In this document: piece by piece, positions 1 through 7,115 of the stretch
Layout: every line of letters begins with the position of its first letter
How positions within the stretch are numbered: the stretch's first letter is position 1
From: Rhodobacteraceae bacterium UBA6273
GTDB taxonomy: Bacteria; Pseudomonadota; Alphaproteobacteria; Rhodobacterales; Rhodobacteraceae
DNA: 37,153 nucleotides
Assembly (NCBI GenBank): GCA_002440625.1
Contig: DJUV01000306.1
Coordinates: 1-37,153 of the forward strand
Reading direction: 5' to 3'
Notes under the pieces: model-generated
Told to the model about the DNA's origin: nothing
The model's input: the letters and a program-made list of their open reading frames with translations, nothing else
The model's database searches: none
Position numbers and translations under genes: made by a program

Positions 1-332
1 CCAACACCGACGACATGCGCGATGCGCCCTCGCTGACCATCGTGCCGGCGCTGGTCGGCGGCGGCGCGAAGGTGCGCGTCGTCGATCCGCAGGGGCGGCG
101 CGAGGGCGAGCATCTGCTGCCCGGCGTCGAATGGCTCGACGATCCCTATGCGGCGGCGAAGGATGCCGATGTCGTGGTGCTGCTGACAGAATGGAACGAG
201 TTCCGGGCGCTGGACCTGTCGCGGATGGCGCGGGCGATGAAACATCCGCGGATGGCCGACCTCAGGAACATCTATTCGCCGAAGGACGCCGATCTCGCCG
301 GGTTCGAGGCCTATACGGCGGTCGGACGTTGA
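1..332 (+). CDS. UDP-glucose 6-dehydrogenase, C-terminal fragment
   Basis: This is the 3' end of a gene that begins before the window; the frame opens at base 3 and reads NTDDMRDAPS, followed by about 100 residues and a TGA stop. NTDDMR.AP is the conserved start of the C-terminal UDP-binding domain of UDP-glucose/GDP-mannose dehydrogenases. The later VVLLTEWNEFR and DLRNIY blocks also fit UDP-glucose dehydrogenase. The family oxidises UDP-glucose to UDP-glucuronate with two NAD+ in the cytoplasm, supplying uronic acid for surface polysaccharide. This fits the galE, galU and glycosyltransferase genes near the other end of the window. The catalytic Cys lies upstream and is not visible, so GDP-mannose dehydrogenase is not strictly excluded. 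Confidence 0.9.
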   Translation, partial: NTDDMRDAPSLTIVPALVGGGAKVRVVDPQGRREGEHLLPGVEWLDDPYAAAKDADVVVLLTEWNEFRALDLSRMARAMKHPRMADLRNIYSPKDADLAGFEAYTAVGR

Positions 333-339
333 GGGGAGG

Positions 340-358
340 CCCCGGGGCGCTGCCCCGG
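340..358. repeat. GC-rich palindromic intergenic repeat (copy 1)
   Basis: Just after the UDP-glucose dehydrogenase stop, CCGGGGC (342-348) and GCCCCGG (352-358) form a 7-bp stem with a GCT loop. The core matches the second copy at 16998-17016 apart from one fewer G/C pair. No T-tract follows, so it is better read as a dispersed REP-like element than as a classical Rho-independent terminator, although it could act as a weak one. Confidence 0.6.
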
Positions 359-375
359 ACTCACAGGTCAATCTC

Positions 376-870
376 TCAGAACTTGCGTGTCTTTACTTCA
401 CACTGGAACTTTACTTTTCCCAGTGCTCCGCTTTCGTAACTGCCAGCCCCTGTAGTGCGATTGAGCGCTATAGTCATATCGTAGGAGCCATTCGACAGAT
501 CGGGTTCTAGACCCTCGCCAAAGGCTGCAACGGCTGTGAATTTCTCCGGTCCGAGTGTGGCTGTAAACTTCCCACCGGAATGCTTGTAAGCCACTGCCCA
601 CATCGGCGTTACTTCGGCGAGACCGGCGGAACCAGTTGGATAAGAAAGACCCCATCCCCCATTTGGCGCGCAGGGAGTCATGTCAACTATCATCAGCCCT
701 TGCACACAATGTAGCGGACCAAAAGGTGACTCCCCAAAAAGCTCGATTGTGAAGTCTTCGCCTGCCGAACTTTTGCATGAAAGCAATATGGGCCTAGGAA
801 CCCCGTCCTGTGCTGCTGCAAGTGAAGTCCACGTGATCGCTGCGACCAGTACTATCGTGAAAAGCTGCAT
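376..870 (-). CDS. Secreted protein of unknown function, low GC
   Basis: I do not recognise this 164-residue protein. It starts MQLFTIVLVAAITW and has a typical signal peptide ending near AAAQ (residue about 20), so it is probably periplasmic or exported. The start at 870 is chosen because AAGGAG sits just upstream and the signal peptide begins there; the longer frame back to 969 has no such support. The mature part has four cysteines (in LLSCKS, LHCVQ, TPCAP and FQCEV), enough for two disulfides, and looks beta-rich. Base composition is clearly lower in GC than its neighbours, with many A/T-ending codons, which hints at recent transfer. It follows matB on the same strand after 77 bases, and a functional link is not evident. 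Confidence 0.7.
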   Translation of the reverse strand: MQLFTIVLVAAITWTSLAAAQDGVPRPILLSCKSSAGEDFTIELFGESPFGPLHCVQGLMIVDMTPCAPNGGWGLSYPTGSAGLAEVTPMWAVAYKHSGGKFTATLGPEKFTAVAAFGEGLEPDLSNGSYDMTIALNRTTGAGSYESGALGKVKFQCEVKTRKF

Positions 871-947
871 CTGAACTCCTTCGGCTAAGATATCATGGCG
901 AAACTTTCGGGTATCGGCTGGCCTTTGGGATTTGATGCCGCGATAGG

Positions 948-2456
948 TCAACCCGCAAAAAGGCCGCACAGATCGTCCCTCAGCAAGTTCTTCTGCACCT
1001 TGCCCATGGTGTTGCGCGGCAGGTCATGGCGGATGTCGATGTGCTTTGGCTGCTTGAATTTCGCGAGGCTGGCTGCAAGGGCGGCCTGAACAGACTTCGC
1101 GTCGAGTAACGCCCCGGCCTCTGGCACCAGAACCGCGACCACAGCCTCGCCGAAATCGGGATGCGGGACGCCAATCACGGCGCTTTCCAACACGCCGGGC
1201 AGCGCGTCGAGCGCCATTTCCACTTCCTTCGGATAGACGTTGAAGCCGCCGGAGATCACCAGATCCTTGGCACGGCCAACGATAGTCACATAGCCATCGG
1301 CATCGACCGTCCCGAGGTCGCCGGTGATGAAGAAGCCGTCGGGCCGCAACTCCTCGGCGGTCTTTTCCGGCATTTTCCAGTAGCCCTGAAAGACGTTGGG
1401 GCCGCGCACCTCGATGGTGCCGATCCCGCCGGGCGGCACCTCGCCCCCGTTTGGGTCGCAGACCTTCACCTCAACCCCCGGCAGCGGCAGGCCCACAGTC
1501 CCGGCACGCCTTTCGCCCGCATAGGGATTCGAGGTGTTCATGTTGGTTTCGGTCATGCCGTAGCGTTCGAGAATGCGCTGGCCGGTGTGGGCTTCCCATT
1601 GCCGGTGCGTGTCAGCCAGCAGGGGCGCGGAGCCTGAAACGAAGAGCCTGATGTTGCCGACAAGGTCGCGGGTCAGGCGGGGATCGTCGAGAAGCCTTGT
1701 GTAGAAGGTCGGCACACCCATCATCGCGGTCGCCTGCGGCAGAAGGCGGATCACCTCCTCGGCGTCGAACTTCGGCAGGAAGATCATCGGGCAGCCGGCG
1801 AGAAGGGCGACGTTGGTGGCAACGAAAAGCCCGTGGGTGTGGAAGATCGGCAGGGCGTGGAGGAGGACATCCTTCCTGGTGAAACGCCAGTAGTCGGCAA
1901 GCACCCGTGCGTTTGACAGGAGGTTGTCGTGGCTGAGCATCGCGCCCTTGGAGCGACCCGTCGTGCCGGAGGTATAGAGGAAAGCGGCAAGGTCGCCGGG
2001 GGCGCGGGGTTCCACCGCTACGGGGGTCAGCCCGCCTGCGCTGTCGGCAAAGCTGCCGGTGCCATCGGCATCGAGCGTGGCAAGACGCGCGCCCGCCGCT
2101 TCGGCCACGGGGGCAAGTGCAGCGGCGGACTTACTGCCGGCAACCAGAAGCTTCGCGCCGGAGTCACCGACGAAATAGGCGATCTCTGCCGGCGTATAGG
2201 CGGTGTTGAGCGGCAGGAAGACCGCGCCCTGCCGGATCGCCCCGGCGATGAGGGCAAGCATGTGGGGACTTTTCTCCATCTGCATCGCCACGCGGTCGCC
2301 GGGCTTTAGCTCCGCCTGAGCCAGCGCTGCGCCATACCGGGCGGCGAGGGCACAGAAGTCGCCATGGGTCATCGACGATCCATCGGGGAGGTACAGGAAC
2401 ACGGTATCCTGCCCCTCATGCTGGCCAAAGAGCGCGTCGTAGAGGTGATTGGCCAT
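948..2456 (-). CDS. matB: Malonyl-CoA synthetase (malonate--CoA ligase)
   Basis: This 502-residue acyl-adenylate-forming enzyme activates malonate with ATP and CoA to malonyl-CoA. The ATP P-loop YTSGTTGRSKG is at 161-171. It is followed by LERYGMTETNMNTSNPY, the GFFITGDLG block and GRAKDLVISGGFNVYPKE, and it ends with PRNTMGKVQK, in which Lys486 is the adenylation lysine. The MTETNMNTSNPY and GVPTFYTRLL stretches match MatB proteins closely rather than acetate or long-chain ligases. The start at 2456 follows a purine-rich GGGGGAAAG sequence; the extension to 2618 runs into znuB and is rejected. It lies 49 bases behind znuB on the same strand and may be read through from the zinc operon. No malonyl-CoA decarboxylase or malonate transporter is in the window. 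Confidence 0.93.
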   Translation of the reverse strand: MANHLYDALFGQHEGQDTVFLYLPDGSSMTHGDFCALAARYGAALAQAELKPGDRVAMQMEKSPHMLALIAGAIRQGAVFLPLNTAYTPAEIAYFVGDSGAKLLVAGSKSAAALAPVAEAAGARLATLDADGTGSFADSAGGLTPVAVEPRAPGDLAAFLYTSGTTGRSKGAMLSHDNLLSNARVLADYWRFTRKDVLLHALPIFHTHGLFVATNVALLAGCPMIFLPKFDAEEVIRLLPQATAMMGVPTFYTRLLDDPRLTRDLVGNIRLFVSGSAPLLADTHRQWEAHTGQRILERYGMTETNMNTSNPYAGERRAGTVGLPLPGVEVKVCDPNGGEVPPGGIGTIEVRGPNVFQGYWKMPEKTAEELRPDGFFITGDLGTVDADGYVTIVGRAKDLVISGGFNVYPKEVEMALDALPGVLESAVIGVPHPDFGEAVVAVLVPEAGALLDAKSVQAALAASLAKFKQPKHIDIRHDLPRNTMGKVQKNLLRDDLCGLFAG

Positions 2457-2505
2457 GCTTTCCCCCAGGTTGCCTCGTGGGCTTAGCGGCCCATGGCGAC
2501 GAATT

Positions 2506-3294
2506 CTAGCGGGCGCGCCGTCCTTTCGCGAGGCTGAAGGCGAAGGCGGCGGCGGCGGCAGTGACGATGCTCGGGCCCGCTGGAGTATCGTAGATGAACG
2601 ACCCCCAGAGGCCGGCAAGGACCGAGGCGCAGCCGATGAGGACGGCGATCAGCGCCATGCCCTCGGGCGTGCGCGCGAAGCTCCGGGCGGCGGCAGCGGG
2701 CACGATCAGCATGGCGGAGATGAGAAGCGCGCCGACGACCTTGATCGCCACGGCGACGACAAGCGCAAGTGCCACCGTCAGGACGAAGCGTTCGCGGCGC
2801 GGGTCGAGGCCCGCCGCCTGCGCCAGTTCCTCGTTCACCGTCGCCGTCAGGAGCGCGTTCCAGCGCCAGGCGAGAAGGCCAAGGACGATGGCTGCCCCGC
2901 CCCAGATCCAGGCCAGATCGGCGATGCTCACCGTCAGGATGTCACCGAAAAGGAAGGTGCTGAGGTCGCTTCGGACCTGTGGCGCGAAGGAGATGGCAAC
3001 AAGGCCGATGGCGAGCGCCGAATGGGCGAGGACGCCAAGGATGGTGTCGGCCGCGCGGTCGCGGCTGGAAAGAACCGTAACAAGCGAGGCGATGGCAAGG
3101 GCCACCAGCGCGGTGCCAAGGGCGATGGGCAGATCGGCGAGGAGCGCGAGTGCGGCGCCAAGAAGGGCGGCATGGGCGGTGGCGTCGCCCATATAGGCCA
3201 TCCGCCGCCAGACGACGAAGGCACCCAAGGGGCCAGCGGCCAGCATCAGGCCGATCCCGGCGAGGGCGGCATGGATCAGGAAGGCGTCAGGCAT
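2506..3294 (-). CDS. znuB: Zinc ABC transporter permease ZnuB
   Basis: This 262-residue, very hydrophobic protein belongs to the ABC-3 family of zinc/manganese permeases, with about seven or eight membrane helices. The N-terminal GPLGAFVVWRRMAYMGDATAH block is the typical cytoplasmic loop sequence of ZnuB. It forms the inner-membrane channel through which Zn2+ delivered by ZnuA passes. The ATG at 3294 lies 8 bases inside the end of znuC, which indicates translational coupling; upstream in-frame starts lie well inside znuC and are rejected. Gene order zur-znuC-znuB, divergent from znuA, is the usual arrangement in Rhodobacterales. Confidence 0.95.
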   Translation of the reverse strand: MPDAFLIHAALAGIGLMLAAGPLGAFVVWRRMAYMGDATAHAALLGAALALLADLPIALGTALVALAIASLVTVLSSRDRAADTILGVLAHSALAIGLVAISFAPQVRSDLSTFLFGDILTVSIADLAWIWGGAAIVLGLLAWRWNALLTATVNEELAQAAGLDPRRERFVLTVALALVVAVAIKVVGALLISAMLIVPAAAARSFARTPEGMALIAVLIGCASVLAGLWGSFIYDTPAGPSIVTAAAAAFAFSLAKGRRAR

Positions 3295-4051
3295 CGGCGC
3301 CCTCATGATGATGGTGGTCGTGGTCATGCTCGCAGCCGTCATGCACATGGTCGTGGTCGTGCATGTGCCGGTAAAGCGCCAGCGCCCCGCCCATGCCCAT
3401 GCCGAAAAGCGCGCGGTATTCCGGGGCGGCGGAGACGATTTCCGGCGTCCCCTCGCAGCAGACATGGCCGTTGAGGCAGATCACCCGGTCCGAGGCACGC
3501 ATGACGACGTGAAGATCATGGCTGACCATCAGCACCGCCGTTCCGGTCGCGGCCCGCACCTCTTCCAGAAGCTTGTAGAAGGCCGCCTCGCCCGGCTGGT
3601 CGAGGCCTTGGGTCGGCTCATCGAGGATGAGGATTTCGGGGCTGGAGAGAAGCGCCCGTGCCAGAAGAACGCGCTGGAGCTGGCCACCGGAAAGGGCGGA
3701 GACCTGGCGCTTTTCCAGCCCGGCGACCCCTGTGCGCCCGAGAGCCTCGGCAGCGGCGGCATCGCTGACCCGGCGGGGCAGCGACAGGAAACGGCGCACG
3801 GTCATCGGCAGCGCCGCATCGACATGCAGGCGTTGCGGCACATAGCCCATCCTGAGGCCGGGTTTCCGCGTCACTTCTCCGCTGCTGCCGGGTTCAAGCC
3901 CGATCAGCGCCCGGATCAGCGTCGACTTGCCGGAACCGTTCGGGCCGAGGACAGTGACGATCTCACCGGGCAAGATACGGAAGTTCACGGCCCGCAGGAT
4001 GTCATGGCCACCGCGCCGGACGCCAAGCCCGCGCGCCTCAATCAGCGGCAT
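3287..4051 (-). CDS. znuC: Zinc ABC transporter ATPase ZnuC with His-rich tail
   Basis: This 254-residue ABC ATPase has all the standard motifs: Walker A GPNGSGKST, Q-loop YVPQ, signature LSGGQLQRV, Walker B ILILDEPTQGLD and H-loop SHD. It powers zinc import with ZnuB and ZnuA. The ATG at 4051 starts MPLIEARGLGV and overlaps the 3' end of zur by 14 bases, so translation is probably coupled. The last 25 or so residues are strikingly rich in His and Asp (HDHDHVHDG, then HDHDHHHHEG), a likely cytoplasmic metal-binding tail beyond the ATPase fold. CC at NGHVCCEG might also bind metal. Confidence 0.95.
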   Translation of the reverse strand: MPLIEARGLGVRRGGHDILRAVNFRILPGEIVTVLGPNGSGKSTLIRALIGLEPGSSGEVTRKPGLRMGYVPQRLHVDAALPMTVRRFLSLPRRVSDAAAAEALGRTGVAGLEKRQVSALSGGQLQRVLLARALLSSPEILILDEPTQGLDQPGEAAFYKLLEEVRAATGTAVLMVSHDLHVVMRASDRVICLNGHVCCEGTPEIVSAAPEYRALFGMGMGGALALYRHMHDHDHVHDGCEHDHDHHHHEGADA

Positions 4052-4544
4052 GGGGCACCTCGCGGCAGGCGGGGCAAAGGCCGACCGCCTCCACATTCAT
4101 CCGTTCGACCGAAAAGCCGATGGCTTCGGCGGCGCTGTCCATCGCCCGTCCAACCGCGTCGGCGGGGGCCTCAGCCACCGCGTTGCAGGCATGGCAGATA
4201 AAGAAGGCGGGACGGTGCGCGGTGCCAGGGCACATGCAGGCGGCGAAGGCGTTCAGCCGCCTGATCCGGTGCGCCAGCCCGTGATCGACGAGGAAATCGA
4301 GCGCGCGGTAGGCAACGGGGGGCTGCTTGCCGAAGCCGTCCTCGGCGAGCCGTTCCAGCACCTCGTAAGCGCCCATCGCGCGGTGCGAGCGCAGGAGTAT
4401 CTCCAGCGCCCGGCGGCGCACCGGCGTCAGCTTGACACCCTGCCTTTCGCTGAGGGCATCGGCCTCGGCCAGAACGCCATCGGCGCAATGGGAATGGTCA
4501 TGCGAGCGGAAGGCCAGCGGGCCGGTGTCCGGATCGGCGGTCAT
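4038..4544 (-). CDS. zur: Zinc uptake regulator Zur (Fur family)
   Basis: This 168-residue Fur-family repressor has an N-terminal winged helix (about residues 25-100; KLTPVRRRALEIL and PVAYRALDFLVDHG) and a C-terminal dimerisation domain. CHAC and CPAC pairs form the structural zinc site. His and Cys residues near the N-terminus (HDHSHC, 15-20) and in FAACMCPGTAHRPAFF could take part in metal sensing. Zur represses zinc-uptake genes when zinc is plentiful, and its position at the head of znuCB and divergent from znuA supports Zur over Fur or PerR. The ATG is preceded directly by an A/T-rich palindrome and not by a Shine-Dalgarno sequence, so the transcript may be leaderless and subject to autoregulation. 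Confidence 0.95.
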   Translation of the reverse strand: MTADPDTGPLAFRSHDHSHCADGVLAEADALSERQGVKLTPVRRRALEILLRSHRAMGAYEVLERLAEDGFGKQPPVAYRALDFLVDHGLAHRIRRLNAFAACMCPGTAHRPAFFICHACNAVAEAPADAVGRAMDSAAEAIGFSVERMNVEAVGLCPACREVPHAAD

Positions 4545-4591
4545 GTTATAGTATCACAATCTGGTTGACACGTTACGATATAACATACTAA
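4545..4591. promoter_or_regulatory. Divergent zur/znuA promoter region with two Zur-box-like palindromes
   Basis: Two A/T-rich dyads stand out in GC-rich DNA: GTTATAGTATCAC (4545-4557), which abuts the zur start codon, and GTTACGATATAAC (4572-4584). Both resemble the GTTATA-type half-sites of alphaproteobacterial Zur boxes. A rightward promoter for znuA is likely: TTGACA at 4565-4570 and TACTAA at 4586-4591 with a 15-base spacer, so the second dyad lies between -35 and -10, where a bound repressor would block it. The dyads are seen directly; the assignment to Zur is inference from gene context. Confidence 0.65.
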
Positions 4592-4629
4592 CAGCCTCAG
4601 CCAACCGCAATGCCCCCCGGAGTTTCCCC

Positions 4630-5526
4630 GTGCGCCTCACTTTTTCCGCCGCCCTTCTCGCCCTTCTGCCTCTCGCCGCCGGTGCGGAGGTTCCCGCCGT
4701 CGTCACCGACATTCCGGTCGTTCATTCCCTCGTGGCGCAGGTGATGGGCGATCTCGGGACGCCGGACCTGCTTGTCGGCGGGGGCTCCAGTCCGCATGAC
4801 TACCAGCTTCGGCCGTCGCAGGCGCGGGCGCTGGCAAATGCTGGCGCAGTATTCTGGATCGGGCCGGAAATGACGCCCTGGCTTGCCGATGTCGTGGCTG
4901 CCGCCGATGCAGGCGACAAGATGGCGCTTCTTGACCTGCCCGGCACGCAATTGCGTCAGTTCGGATCGGAAGCCGACCATAAGGATGCAGACAACAAGGA
5001 TCACGGGCATGGAGGCCGCGATCCTCATGCCTGGCTCAATCCCGGCAATGCGAGCATCTGGCTTGGCGCGATCGCCAAAACGCTTGCAGCGCGCGACCCC
5101 GGCAACGCGGCAACCTACCGGGCGAATGCCGAAGCTGCGATGAAGGCGACCGAGCAACTCGACGCCGATCTGAAGGCGCGTCTCGCGGGCGTCACGGGCG
5201 GCATCGTCGTGGCGCATGATGCCTATGGCTATTTCGCCGATCACTACGGCCTCACTGTGGTTGCCAGCCTCGCGGGCGGCGATGCCGCCCAGCCGGGCGC
5301 GGCGCATCTTTCCGAGGTTGCAGCACTCGTTCGGGGCGGCGGCGCCAAATGCGTCTTCCCCGAAGCCGGCCATGACCCGAAGCCGGCCGTGGCGCTGGCA
5401 GGGGAAACCGGCCTTGTGGTCGGCGAAGCGATCGATCCCGAAGGACTGGGCATTGCGCCCGGAGCGGAGCTTTACGCCGCGCTGATGACGGCGCTCGCGG
5501 AAAAGATTGCGGCCTGCGCCGGCTGA
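4630..5526 (+). CDS. znuA: Periplasmic zinc-binding protein ZnuA
   Basis: This 298-residue cluster A-I solute-binding protein captures Zn2+ in the periplasm for ZnuBC. A GTG start at 4630 with GGAG seven bases ahead gives a clear signal peptide (MRLTFSAALLALLPLAAGAE). Metal ligands follow the family pattern: His56 in SSPHDYQ, His133 in DPHAWLNP, His196 in VAHDAYGYF and an acidic residue near EAIDPEG. The His/Asp-rich mobile loop (about 117-133, HKDADNKDHGHGG) between the first and second ligand is typical of ZnuA and argues for zinc over manganese. It is transcribed divergently from zur-znuCB and is presumably derepressed under zinc limitation. Confidence 0.96.
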   Translation: MRLTFSAALLALLPLAAGAEVPAVVTDIPVVHSLVAQVMGDLGTPDLLVGGGSSPHDYQLRPSQARALANAGAVFWIGPEMTPWLADVVAAADAGDKMALLDLPGTQLRQFGSEADHKDADNKDHGHGGRDPHAWLNPGNASIWLGAIAKTLAARDPGNAATYRANAEAAMKATEQLDADLKARLAGVTGGIVVAHDAYGYFADHYGLTVVASLAGGDAAQPGAAHLSEVAALVRGGGAKCVFPEAGHDPKPAVALAGETGLVVGEAIDPEGLGIAPGAELYAALMTALAEKIAACAG

Positions 5527-5567
5527 AGACTTTCTCGCTGTTGCCTTGCGGGCGGGGCTGGCCGAAG

Positions 5568-6113
5568 ATGGCGCATGCCCTCAAGGCCAATGCAGAAAGC
5601 GCAATGCCCCGATCCGTCGATTTTCCCGAGGCGTTCAGCGAACTTGGCCAGCTTGTCGGCCTCTCGCGCCCGGCCGGTCTGTGCTTCGCCGCGATCTGGC
5701 GGGCGGCGCAGGCGCCCTGTGCGGATGACCTGACGGCGACGCTCGGCCTCTCACGCTCAAACGTCTCGACCGCGCTGAAGGAATTGCGCGACTGGGGCCT
5801 TGTCGCGCGGGTGCGCGCACCGGGCGACCGCAAGGAATATTTCGCCGCCGATCCCGACCCTTGGCAAATTCTCGGCGCCATGCTTGGCGCCTTCCAGCGC
5901 CGGGCCTTGTCGCCCGCCATCGACCGTCTGCTTTCGGCGGAAGAGGGCGGAGATGCCCGCGCGGCGGCCCTTCATGCGGCGCTGAGCCCGCTTTCCGACC
6001 GGCTCGCCGCCCTTGCGACCCTTCCCGCCCGCGACCTTGCCGGCGCAGCAGAAGGGAGCGGCGGCAAGGCCGACGCGGGCGGCAAGAAGAAGAAAAAGAA
6101 GCGCAAGGAATAG
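5568..6113 (+). CDS. GbsR/MarR-type transcriptional regulator
   Basis: This 181-residue protein has a winged helix-turn-helix (about residues 45-100). The stretch DLTATLGLSRSNVSTALKEL followed by DWGLVARVRAPGDRKEYF is typical of GbsR-like MarR regulators, as is the helical region after it. Ligand and targets are unknown; relatives include regulators of betaine synthesis and efflux. The C-terminus is a low-complexity Gly/Ala then Lys tail (GGKADAGGKKKKKKRKE), unusual for the family and possibly an unspecific nucleic-acid-binding extension. The start is uncertain: ATG at 5568 is used here, while ATG at 5604 (MPRSVDF) is equally possible and neither has a strong ribosome-binding site. It stands 41 bases after znuA in the same direction. 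Confidence 0.75.
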   Translation: MAHALKANAESAMPRSVDFPEAFSELGQLVGLSRPAGLCFAAIWRAAQAPCADDLTATLGLSRSNVSTALKELRDWGLVARVRAPGDRKEYFAADPDPWQILGAMLGAFQRRALSPAIDRLLSAEEGGDARAAALHAALSPLSDRLAALATLPARDLAGAAEGSGGKADAGGKKKKKKRKE

Positions 6114-6127
6114 GGCGGCGCACCGCA

Positions 6128-6149
6128 GTCCCGGCCCCCGGGCCGGGAC
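6128..6149. terminator. Strong GC hairpin between convergent genes
   Basis: GTCCCGGCCC (6128-6137) and GGGCCGGGAC (6140-6149) are perfect 10-bp inverted arms separated by CC. The hairpin is 15 bases after the GbsR-type gene and before the end of the convergent SnoaL-like gene. It has no U-tract on either strand, so it may be a bidirectional attenuator of transcription or an RNA-stabilising stem and not a canonical terminator. A second dyad, GATCGCGG (6181-6188) with CCGCGATC (6207-6214), lies between it and the SnoaL-like stop. Confidence 0.55.
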
Positions 6150-6231
6150 CTCATGGGGTGGCTGAGAGGCCCCCGGAGCAGATCGCGGAGCCTCCCGGCA
6201 TCAGCCCCGCGATCATACCATTCCGGCTGCG

Positions 6232-6606
6232 TCAGGTGGCCGGAAACATCGGGTTGCCGTTCACTGCCTTTTCGGCCGGCACTTCCTCCTGCATCACGTC
6301 CCAGTGCTCCACCACCTTGCCGCCCGCAATGCGGAAGATATCTACCGCGATCATGGTCCGACCGTTCCAGCCCGTATAGCGACCGTGGACCATCACCTTG
6401 TCGCCAGCCTCCATCGCAAGGCCGGGTTCGTATGCAAGCGCCGGGTCGGCGCTGCCGATGAAGCCGCGCAGCACGTCAAGACCGTTGGGCATGCCGGGGT
6501 TGTGCTGGATCATGTCGCCGGCCCAGAAACCTTCCGCCTTCGCAAGGTCCTTCTGGTTGAACACGACATCGAGGTATTCGAGGACAAGCTCTGTGTTGGA
6601 CATCAT
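6232..6606 (-). CDS. SnoaL-like / NTF2-fold protein
   Basis: This small protein of about 124 residues has the SnoaL/NTF2-like cone fold pattern: NTELVLEYLDVVFNQKDLAKAEGFW, then DMIQHNPGMPNGLDVLRGF and a C-terminal DIFRIAGGKVVEHWDVMQE. Bacterial members close to this sequence are often annotated as nuclear transport factor 2 family or predicted SnoaL-like aldol-condensation enzymes. The substrate is unknown. The chosen ATG at 6606 has AGGG six bases upstream; ATG codons at 6612 and 6603 are alternatives. It lies 12 bases downstream of the MoaF-like gene and is probably co-transcribed with it from a promoter facing the HxlR gene. Confidence 0.82.
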   Translation of the reverse strand: MMSNTELVLEYLDVVFNQKDLAKAEGFWAGDMIQHNPGMPNGLDVLRGFIGSADPALAYEPGLAMEAGDKVMVHGRYTGWNGRTMIAVDIFRIAGGKVVEHWDVMQEEVPAEKAVNGNPMFPAT

Positions 6607-6618
6607 GACCATCCCTGT

Positions 6619-6945
6619 TCAACGCACTTTTCTGAAAGTGCCGGTGTAGTTGAGGAAGCTGTGATCGGGCAGGGTGATGTTGGTGTGGACCGTCTCTCGC
6701 GCGAAATCCTCGACATGGGTCACGGTAGATCCATCAGGTTCCGTCCAGTAGACCATGAATACATTCGGGGCGACTTCAACGGCGGTGTATCCGACATGGA
6801 CGACGGGCTGGGCGACGGGTGCCGCGCCGCCGACGCTGGTGAAGGTCATGTTGCGCCCGTCGGCCGCAAAATCGAGATGATAGGCCAGATCGCCAAAACG
6901 CGCTTCGTAGACATGGCCAATGGCCGGGTAGTTCGATGCAGGCAT
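6619..6945 (-). CDS. MoaF-like small protein (calycin-type fold)
   Basis: This 108-residue protein starts MPASNYPAIGHVYEARFGDLAYHLDF. Its alternating hydrophobic pattern, with GYTAVEVAPNVFMVYWTEPDGSTVTHVEDF in the middle and LNYTGTFRKV at the end, resembles the MoaF-like/MoaF C-terminal beta-barrel domain. Members bind unknown ligands, and a role in molybdenum cofactor biosynthesis is not implied by a stand-alone domain. The ATG at 6945 follows a GAGGA-type ribosome-binding site; the frame extending to 7125 would cross the divergent promoter region and is rejected. It is the first gene of a two-gene unit with the SnoaL-like protein, divergent from an HxlR regulator that probably controls it. 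Confidence 0.7.
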   Translation of the reverse strand: MPASNYPAIGHVYEARFGDLAYHLDFAADGRNMTFTSVGGAAPVAQPVVHVGYTAVEVAPNVFMVYWTEPDGSTVTHVEDFARETVHTNITLPDHSFLNYTGTFRKVR

Positions 6946-7020
6946 TTCAATAGTCCTCGTCTCTCCTGGAGTTGTACGACCGGCTTGCAAAAGCAACCGT
7001 CTGCCTGTGGCACACGGACG

Positions 7021-7075
7021 GTACTTTTTGCTTCCGTCACATGACATAGCCAGTAGGCTATCGCATAAAAAGTAC
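7021..7075. promoter_or_regulatory. Operator-like inverted repeats between the MoaF-like and HxlR genes
   Basis: GTACTTTTT (7021-7029) is repeated in inverted orientation as AAAAAGTAC (7067-7075). Between them lies a perfect ATAGCC-AGTA-GGCTAT dyad (7046-7061). The 170-base intergenic region is flanked by divergent genes, and HxlR regulators usually bind such paired sites and repress both directions. The repeats are directly visible; the assignment to the HxlR protein is inference. Confidence 0.55.
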
Positions 7076-7115
7076 GCACCTTTTGGTAAGCTTGGATGCA
7101 GCGGGGCCGCGACAG

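Noticed and set aside
2449..3474. Plus-strand frame of 341 residues opposite znuB
   Set aside because: The product is low complexity (Gly, Arg, Asp, His) and antisense to a clear membrane protein gene.
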